From positions 49,898,015-49,962,014 of the forward strand of contig NC_060060.1 in the NCBI RefSeq assembly GCF_020283565.1: DNA of 64,000 nt, read 5' to 3'. Below are positions 57,797-64,000 of this stretch, one piece after another. How positions within the stretch are numbered: the stretch's first letter is position 1; every line of letters begins with the position of its first letter. The DNA comes from Trifolium pratense (taxonomy: Eukaryota > Streptophyta > Magnoliopsida > Fabales > Fabaceae). Below the pieces are notes generated by a model, which saw only the letters and a list, made by a program, of their open reading frames with translations, had not been told where the DNA came from and searched no databases. The position numbers and the translations under genes were made by a program.

Positions 57797-60027
57797 TGTC
57801 ACACCCTAAATTTTGCCCACTCTTTTTCATCTGACTTTTTTATCATTTAAATTAACATCTATGTTTATACAGTGTATTTAATCAAAGTTAATTTAATTAA
57901 TAAAAAAGTCAAATATCTTTTCTTGTATTATTATTATTATTAAAACAAAACAAAAAAAATATAATAAAAAGAGAAGCAACGTTGCTGCATTCCTCTTCTC
58001 CCTTTTCAATTTTTCTTTTTTTCTTTTCATTATTAGTATTATTTATTATAGTTATTGTTATTATAAAAAAAATGAAAGAAAAGAAACTGAGCAACACAGC
58101 AGCAATAGTGCGGCGCCTCCCATTCACTTTGCTATTTTCTCACAAAAGAGCCTTAGCTACACTTAATCATGAAGGTGAATCTCTCTTTCCAATCCCAATT
58201 TTTCCACAAAGAAACAAACAAAACAGTATTGTGCATATATTGTGGGATTTAGTCTAGCCAGAAGATCTTCAGCACACAATTTGCAGGTTGATTTTTCTTT
58301 GTTGCATTAAAAGCATAGCCATTTTTTCTTCTGATTTGCAAGGCTATGGTGTAGCCTTTCGGTGCAGAAAATTGGAGTTTGACAAGAGGCAGATTGGGTG
58401 CAGGTTTCATACACTGTTGTGCTTGACTTTTGATGAATTTGAATTGCATTTTGTTCAAACTCCTCTGATTGATTTCTTCTATAAATAGAGGGTAATGGCT
58501 GAATTTGAAGGGGAGGCATTGAGTTTGTGAGAGGCATTGAGTTTGTGAGAGAGGAAACAGAAATAACATAATTGCAACCAAAGTTCTAACATAACCAACA
58601 CTTCCATTTTCTATCAACACACCACCACTTCCATCATCACGACCACTATATTCCAACCACCATAACCAACACTTCCATTTTCTAGCAATCATCACCACAA
58701 AAAGCACATAACAGGAACTGAAGAGAAAACAGAACATATCTAAGGTTTTTACTGACTTCAAGTTTTTTTATCTGTTTTATTTTATTTTATACTTTTGGTA
58801 TTGGATTTGTGTTTAGAAGTGGTAAAAAGTAATAAGAAAGTAATTTGGGGTTCCGGCGCGGTGGCACCGCTACCGCGCAGCTGCCGGAATTTGGGTTCGT
58901 ATGAACACCAAATGAAGAACACAACTGTGTTCTTGAGTGAGAGGAGAGATTTTTTTGTGAAGAGTGGGTATATATACCCATAGAGATCCTGTGTGCACGT
59001 GTCCACTGCAGCAACACCGTAACCCTTTGACCGTAGCCGCTGATCTTCATCAGACGGCACAGATCCCACTTTTCCTTTTTAGTTTACCTAGTCATTTAAT
59101 TCATTTTTATTTGATTATTTTTGTTTATATAGTTATGTGTTCAAACTCAAAAATATAAAAAAAATGTCAAAAATAAAATAAAATGAAAACACAAAAATAT
59201 TTATTTTCTTTTAAATCAATGCACATCAAATAGTTTTCAAAATAAACTCGAATGAAAAAGGTTTGGTCGGGTGTATATCTTTCCATTTCCCCGATTATTT
59301 GAACTCTTGGCGTATGACTCGTAGTTCAAATAATCGTCATTCTCTAAAAATATCTTTTTCAAACATTAAAAAAAATATAAATGAATTCAACACATCAAAT
59401 CAATTTTTGCCTTCGTGCAATCAAAAATAAAAAAAAAACAATTATCTTTTAAAAAACGAAGGATGTTTTATCCGTTCTGACGTGATACAAACAACGCTTA
59501 AGTCTCCCACGCGCGAGCATACAAGCATACGTTTAACCACTAAAGAATGTGACTTAAACATTGTTCGCTAAAAACAACCAACACCCAAGCATTTTTCTAC
59601 CCGAGAACTACGAGAGCTTTGAATTTCCCATCGCACCCGGGAATACGTAGGAGCAAGATTCAACTCTTGTCAAGCCAAATAATAAAAATAATATTTTCTC
59701 CCCTTTTTTGTATATAGATGAATAAAGAGGCAATATGTAAATAAAAGCAAAACATTAATAAAAAGCATGTAAACAAATTAAAAAACACTTTTTGACCCTA
59801 AGCTAATAGGAAGGTTCCCGTTGAGTACAACGGATGTGAGGGGTGCTAATACCTTCCCCTTGCATAATCGACTCCCGAACCCGACATTGGTTACGATGAC
59901 CATGTCTTAGCCCTTTTTTAGGTTTTATCGATGTTTTCCTTTTCCTTTGGGAATAAATAAAGTTCGGTGGCGACTCTGTGTTTCATTTCGCGCGTAATCA
60001 CGCTCGGGCGTTTTTCGCGGCGCGACA
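57797..60027 (+). repeat. Ogre 3' LTR
   Basis: 2231 bp, matching the 5' LTR except for about two substitutions (for example TTTGCTCAC against TTTGCCCAC near the start, AATAGTCG against AATAATCG) and one A in a homopolymer. Confidence 0.95.
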
Positions 60028-60032
60028 CACAT
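60028..60032. repeat. Ogre target-site duplication, right
   Basis: CACAT, identical to 44713-44717. Removing the element restores GATGCCACATCATCAC. Confidence 0.9.
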
Positions 60033-61806
60033 CATCACAATGAAGGCCTATGAGAAATTCAACATTCCTTTTACTAGTAAAAATACATTTGAAAATAGAA
60101 TTACATTTGAAATTGTTGATTCTATAGCAGTGGTGCTAGCCGTGTAATTCTATTTATTTTTTTGTACTTATTTTGAGTGTCAAGCATTTGACATGAAAAA
60201 ACAATTCTAACATTATGCTTATATAAAATGAAAATTTATCTTCTATAAATTCTTGCTAGGACATGCATCATTGCTTGCATGATGCTTCATTATCTTCGTT
60301 TTCTCCTTTAATTTATGGATTAGTTGGTTCTTCTTCATTCTTTTCATTTTTATATTAAGCATGTATTCATCGATTGCCTAATAAAGCTAATTCAAATTAT
60401 TTGGTTCTTCTTACTATTAAAATATGGTGGTTTCATCATCATCATACAAGTAAAAGGAATGTTGAGTTGCTCACAATCAAGTATTTTGATGATGTGGCAC
60501 TCTATAAAAAAAGTTTCTTTTACAAGTAAAAGGAATGTTGAGTTTACAATCTCTATTAAAAAACATTTTCATCATCTCATTTAATTAAATCATTTTAATT
60601 ATCAATATATCAAATTATCACTATATAACTTCTTACAATTATCATAAAAAAAACCTTCTTACAAATTATGGCAACAAAATCCATAAAAAATTTATACGGA
60701 ATACTCTTCTTTTTTACTCCTCATGTTGCATTGCATAACTATTTACATACTCAATAGTGTTCTAATGCAAAATCTAAAATAAATAATTTGTTTGTTTCAC
60801 TAATACAAAATTTATACTACTTTTTTTTTACTTTTCATATGATGATGATGTGGCACCTCTAAAAAAATTTCATGCAAAATTTAAAATAGTTAAATGTAAT
60901 TTTTTTTTATTTGTTCAATTATTTTATATTTATTGTTCAATTATTGTAATAGTATGATTAAAACTTTATTCTAATAGTGTAATAGTATGAGAACTTAATT
61001 TTCTTTTTATGCATCGTGGTAGTATAGTCGCAACTTGCTTTGCTTTCTTACTCTTTTTTTTCTTACCATTGCTTTTTTACTTTTGTATGTTAGAGGTAGT
61101 CATGCTTGCCTTGTGCTGATATATTGACTTTGTTGAGCTGAGTTTTATTTATTATTAAAATTTATTCTAAATTTTTTTTTTATCTCTTTTTTTTCATTTG
61201 TGCAAATTTTCAACTACTTTTTTCCTATACTATTAATAAAAAAATGTAAATAATTGATATTTTAATAAAATAAAAATAGTTTGTAACTTATGACTTTTCA
61301 TTGACCTTTCATCAATTTAAACCTTTTATTATTTTTATAAATAAATAAATAAATAAATAAAAATATTATTTTTTTTTGACTAAATTTGTTATTCTATAAA
61401 TGAAATTAAATAGAAAAAGGAGTGTTAATTAACTAATTTGTGGAATGAGTGATGGATAAATTTGATTATGCTTGCTTTAACATAATCAAAATTCTTGGGG
61501 ACGGCTCTTGAGTTCCGTGTTTTGAATTTTACTTGTACCTAAAATTAAATAGAGATGTTGCTAGCAATGAATAAAAAAAGTAAAGATTAGCCATATATTT
61601 AATAAAAATTACAGTAATAATATATAACAATTATGTAAAAAAAAATTGAATAGGACTATACATATAAAACTAAATTAAAAATTATACTTGACTTGCACCA
61701 ATACATACACCATTTTCCAATCAGCAACATATCATTCTTCATAACACTGATAATGATTGAAAAACATGAAATTGCAATGAATATTAGTGTTAATGGTGAG
61801 GTTGTC
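60033..61806. other. AT-rich flank between Ogre and the next LTR
   Basis: This continues the region left of the Ogre element. AAAATACATTTGAAAATAG at 60083 repeats 43848 in direct orientation. GATGATGTGGCACTCTATAA at 60488 and GATGATGTGGCACCTCTA at about 60844 are related. No gene is seen; the 86-codon frame at 60324 is AT-driven. Confidence 0.5.
60485..60640. repeat. Inverted copy of the 42.7-kb repeat
   Basis: Its reverse complement follows 42697-42835: GTAAGAA..TTATATAGTGATAATTTG, ATATTGATAATTAAAAT, GATTTAATTAA, GATGATGAAAA and TTTTTTAATAGAGATTGTAAA. The 42-kb copy has an extra internal duplication of the ATTAAAATGATTTAATT block. Confidence 0.8.
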
Positions 61807-62556
61807 TGTAACGACCCAATTTTCAAATTATTAATTTTTATGTGCTAAAACATTTTATTAACGTAGAATTTTAATTAAGTTAATAACTTTAGTTATTAAG
61901 CGAGTAGTGAGAGTTAACGTGTTATTGGGACAAGCCAATTGGGCTTGAGGCCTAATGGGCCTTGAGTGTGTGAAGGGGGCGCCCATATGGGCATAGAGGG
62001 AGAGAGAACATTCATTTCTCATGTTCTTGTGTTCTTGAGGAAAGAGAGGAGAGCTTGAGGAGCTAGGGCAAGAAGAGAAGCTAGAGATTCGAGATCTTCG
62101 TCGTGTTTTCTTCGAATCCAGGTATGAGAGTAGGTTCCATAATCGTGGGTGACCCGAGGAAGGGGAGAATGTCGATTTCTCCTGACCCGAACTTCCTCCA
62201 CCCCATTTTCGTTTTAGCTTGGAATGGATTTTCTTGATGGAAATCGTTCCTAAGGTTCTTAATATGTTTAACATGCTTTTAACATGATTAATGAACGAAA
62301 ATAATGGTTAAAAACGAGTTTTATAACAGATTAAACTCAAGAACTTTGTGTTCTTGAGAGTTTTGATGAAAAAGTGTCAATCTTTACTTTTTCGATGTTT
62401 ATGGTGTAGATCTGAGAAATGGACTGTCCTTTTGTGTTTATCTATGTTTGTTATGTGGGAATACAAACTCTTTTGGGATTTATAACATGAAAAATGAGAT
62501 TTTTGGGTGATTTGGTGTAGAAAACGCAAGTTTTGAACTGTCCTGACAGGAGACAC

Positions 62557-62745
62557 TCGCTAGGCCTTCGCTCAGCGAACCTGTGGCGAACAGCTCGCCA
62601 TGAGCAGGTGATCCCCTGGTGAGGTTCGCTTAGGCTCGCTAAGCCTTCGCTCAGCGAATAGTTCGCTGAAGCTCGCCAATGCTCGCCATGAGCAGGTGAC
62701 TTCCTGGTGAGGTTCGCCATGTCTCGCTGAGCCTTCGCTCAGCGA
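62557..62745 (+). repeat. GC-rich hairpin repeats inside the LTR
   Basis: Three copies of TCGCTNNGC-CTTC-GCTCAGCGA (62557-62578, 62636-62657, 62724-62745). The third pairs perfectly over 9 bp; the others have one mismatch or a wobble. Spacers repeat GCTCGCCATGAGCAGGTGA and CCTGGTGAGGTTCGC. Confidence 0.85.
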
Positions 62746-63029
62746 AGGCCTCTGTGACAACAATTTTTGTTGATGTTTGTAAGTGTAATTAGGCACTTGT
62801 AACATGGTTTAATGGTATTCTTACATGATTGTTGATGCATGTTGATGCTTATAATGCTCATTGCTAAAATCGTGTATGAAATATAAATGAAGGATATTAA
62901 GGTTTTGTTAAATCTTAATGATGAAGTATGTTGGATAGTGTTCCACATAGTAAAGGAAGAGCTTTATGCTATATAATTGTGAGTGAATTCATGAAAAACA
63001 TATACATGCATTCATGAATTAAATAGGAT

Positions 63030-63114
63030 ATTGGATATTCCAATAAAGAAGTATATCGGATTATATTTATCCGATAAAGAAGGATATTAGAGGTGAGATA
63101 CTCTAATAAAGAAG
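63030..63114 (+). repeat. Three tandem hairpins with different stems and the same AAAGAAG tail
   Basis: ATTGGA/TCCAAT (63030-63044), ATCGGAT/ATCCGAT (63055-63075) and ATTAGAG/CTCTAAT (63086-63107), each followed immediately by AAAGAAG. The stems are unrelated in sequence yet perfectly paired. Confidence 0.85.
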
Positions 63115-63919
63115 ATGGTACCACATGCATTAGAAATGTCTAGGGTGACATTCATGAAGTTGAAGCATTAGAGTTGCATTAGGCTATGTGTGCATTTTAT
63201 GATAAATGATATGTGACACATGTTTGGCTAATTGTGGTATTTGATAATTGATACTTGATAGTTTGGTATTCGATTATGTGTTTGAGAACTTCTAATTGGA
63301 TTATAGATGTGAATATATGTATATGTATATGTATAATTGTGAGACATGCTTATGTTATTGAAGAAGTGTTTAAGTATCAATTTACTTGCACTTGTATTTT
63401 GATTATGTGATCTAACTCTCATGCTTTGTGTTATGTGCTGGACCGTTGGGGGTTCAGATTCTCAGGTTGAGGATCCCGATCAGAGTTAGAGGTTTGCTCG
63501 TGCTCGTGGTATTGCGCTTTTTGGTGAGGAGTTTAGCTTAGACTACTCCTTAGATATATTTTGTATATCTTTTGATGGGTTGTATAAAATTGCTCTGATT
63601 AGGTATTTACCGGGTCGGGTTATTCGATTGGATTGTATTAAGCCCGTGATGGCATATTTAACTTTGCTAATCCTATCTTTTGTTGTAAACATAATATCCT
63701 TTGTTGATATGGCCTAGAGCCTAGGGATATTGTGTGAACAATTATGACTATTGTATGATATGCACTATGTTAATTATTTGTTTTTAATTTCCGCTGTGCT
63801 AGCATGATTTTAATTATGCAGTGGTTTTGTATTATAACATGTGACGCCTGAATTTTCTTAAGTGTTTTATTTATTTATATTTAATAAATTCGTCTTAAGG
63901 GGTTTGGGTGTTACAATAG

Positions 63920-63931
63920 TGGTATCAGAGC
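63920..63931 (+). promoter_or_regulatory. tRNA-iMet primer-binding site
   Basis: TGGTATCAGAGC is complementary to the 3' end of plant initiator tRNA-Met and sits four bases inside the LTR. The remaining 69 bases of the window are leader sequence. Confidence 0.92.
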
Positions 63932-64000
63932 AAGGTCGGTTCATGTGGAACCAATTAGGATTAGTTGCCCATATATTCAACTTGTGTAGAGATAACACTG

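Larger units (their letters stand above)
44718..60027 (+). mobile_element. Ogre (Ty3-gypsy, Tat lineage) LTR retrotransposon
   Basis: 15.3-kb element with 2.23-kb LTRs (TGTCACACCC..GCGCGACA), CACAT target duplications, a primer site after the left LTR and AGGGGCAGC polypurine tract before the right one. Order on the plus strand: extra ORF1, gag-pro, an apparent intron, reverse transcriptase with RNase H, a second RNase H-like domain, integrase, structured 3' region, 77-bp tandem array, LTR. An extra 5' ORF, an intron between protease and reverse transcriptase, and two RNase H domains are the marks of Ogre elements of legumes. The LTRs differ by about two substitutions and one indel, so insertion is recent, yet ORF1, gag and reverse transcriptase carry lesions. 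Confidence 0.95.
61807..63915 (+). repeat. 5' LTR of a second LTR retrotransposon running off the window
   Basis: TGTAACGACCC..GGGTGTTACA, 2109 bp with TG..CA ends, followed four bases later by a tRNA-iMet primer site. The start motif and primer are typical of Ty3-gypsy chromovirus-type elements, though Ty1-copia cannot be excluded without coding sequence. No 3' LTR is present in the window, so the element continues to the right. Small frames inside are not considered genes. Confidence 0.85.

Overview
The window is AT-rich plant nuclear DNA. Gene structures (GT-AG introns, a chloroplast-targeted protein, a pollen/meiosis-type PHD protein) and the repeat families (Ogre/Tat Ty3 element, Stowaway and Tourist-like MITEs, tRNA-derived SINEs) fit a eudicot, most likely a legume of the Medicago/Trifolium/Pisum group. 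That placement is an inference. No bacterial or organellar genes were seen.

Four protein genes could be rebuilt exon by exon, with splice sites and codon phase agreeing at every junction: a PHD-finger protein of the MMD1/MS1 class (plus, 8377-13643, 5 exons, 703 aa); a CCB2-like factor for haem attachment to cytochrome b6 (minus, 21670-25860, 7 exons, 315 aa, the last coding exon holding only 5 coding bases); an SFT2-like Golgi vesicle-transport protein (plus, 28117-33862, 6 exons, 178 aa); and a LigB/DODA-type extradiol dioxygenase (minus, 34742-37399, 3 exons, 270 aa). They share no evident pathway and look like ordinary housekeeping neighbours whose introns and flanks collect small transposons.

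The rest is mobile DNA. 1-7.97 kb: a fresh 456-bp tandem duplication, diverged repeats, a LINE RNase H relic, a TA microsatellite, a MULE-like fold-back element and a MITE. 13.83-20.26 kb: a decayed minus-strand Ty1-copia element with 197-bp LTRs, a GGGGG target duplication, a primer site matching the 5' half of a tRNA-Ile, and an interior full of short hairpins with a constant CTTCNGG loop but differing stems. 25.9-26.5 kb: a fold-back repeat with a MITE in one arm and the empty site in the other. 37.4-44.7 kb: a SINE, LINE and MITE relics, a Helitron-like terminus and AT-rich repeats. 44.72-60.03 kb: a complete, very young Ogre element (2.23-kb LTRs nearly identical, CACAT target duplication) with an extra ORF1, gag-pro, an apparent intron, RT with two RNase H regions and integrase, but several disabling lesions. 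61.81-64.0 kb: the 5' LTR and tRNA-iMet primer site of another plus-strand LTR element that runs off the window.

The most unusual theme is that all three LTR elements carry their own series of short hairpins in which stems change while pairing is kept and the loop or flank stays constant.
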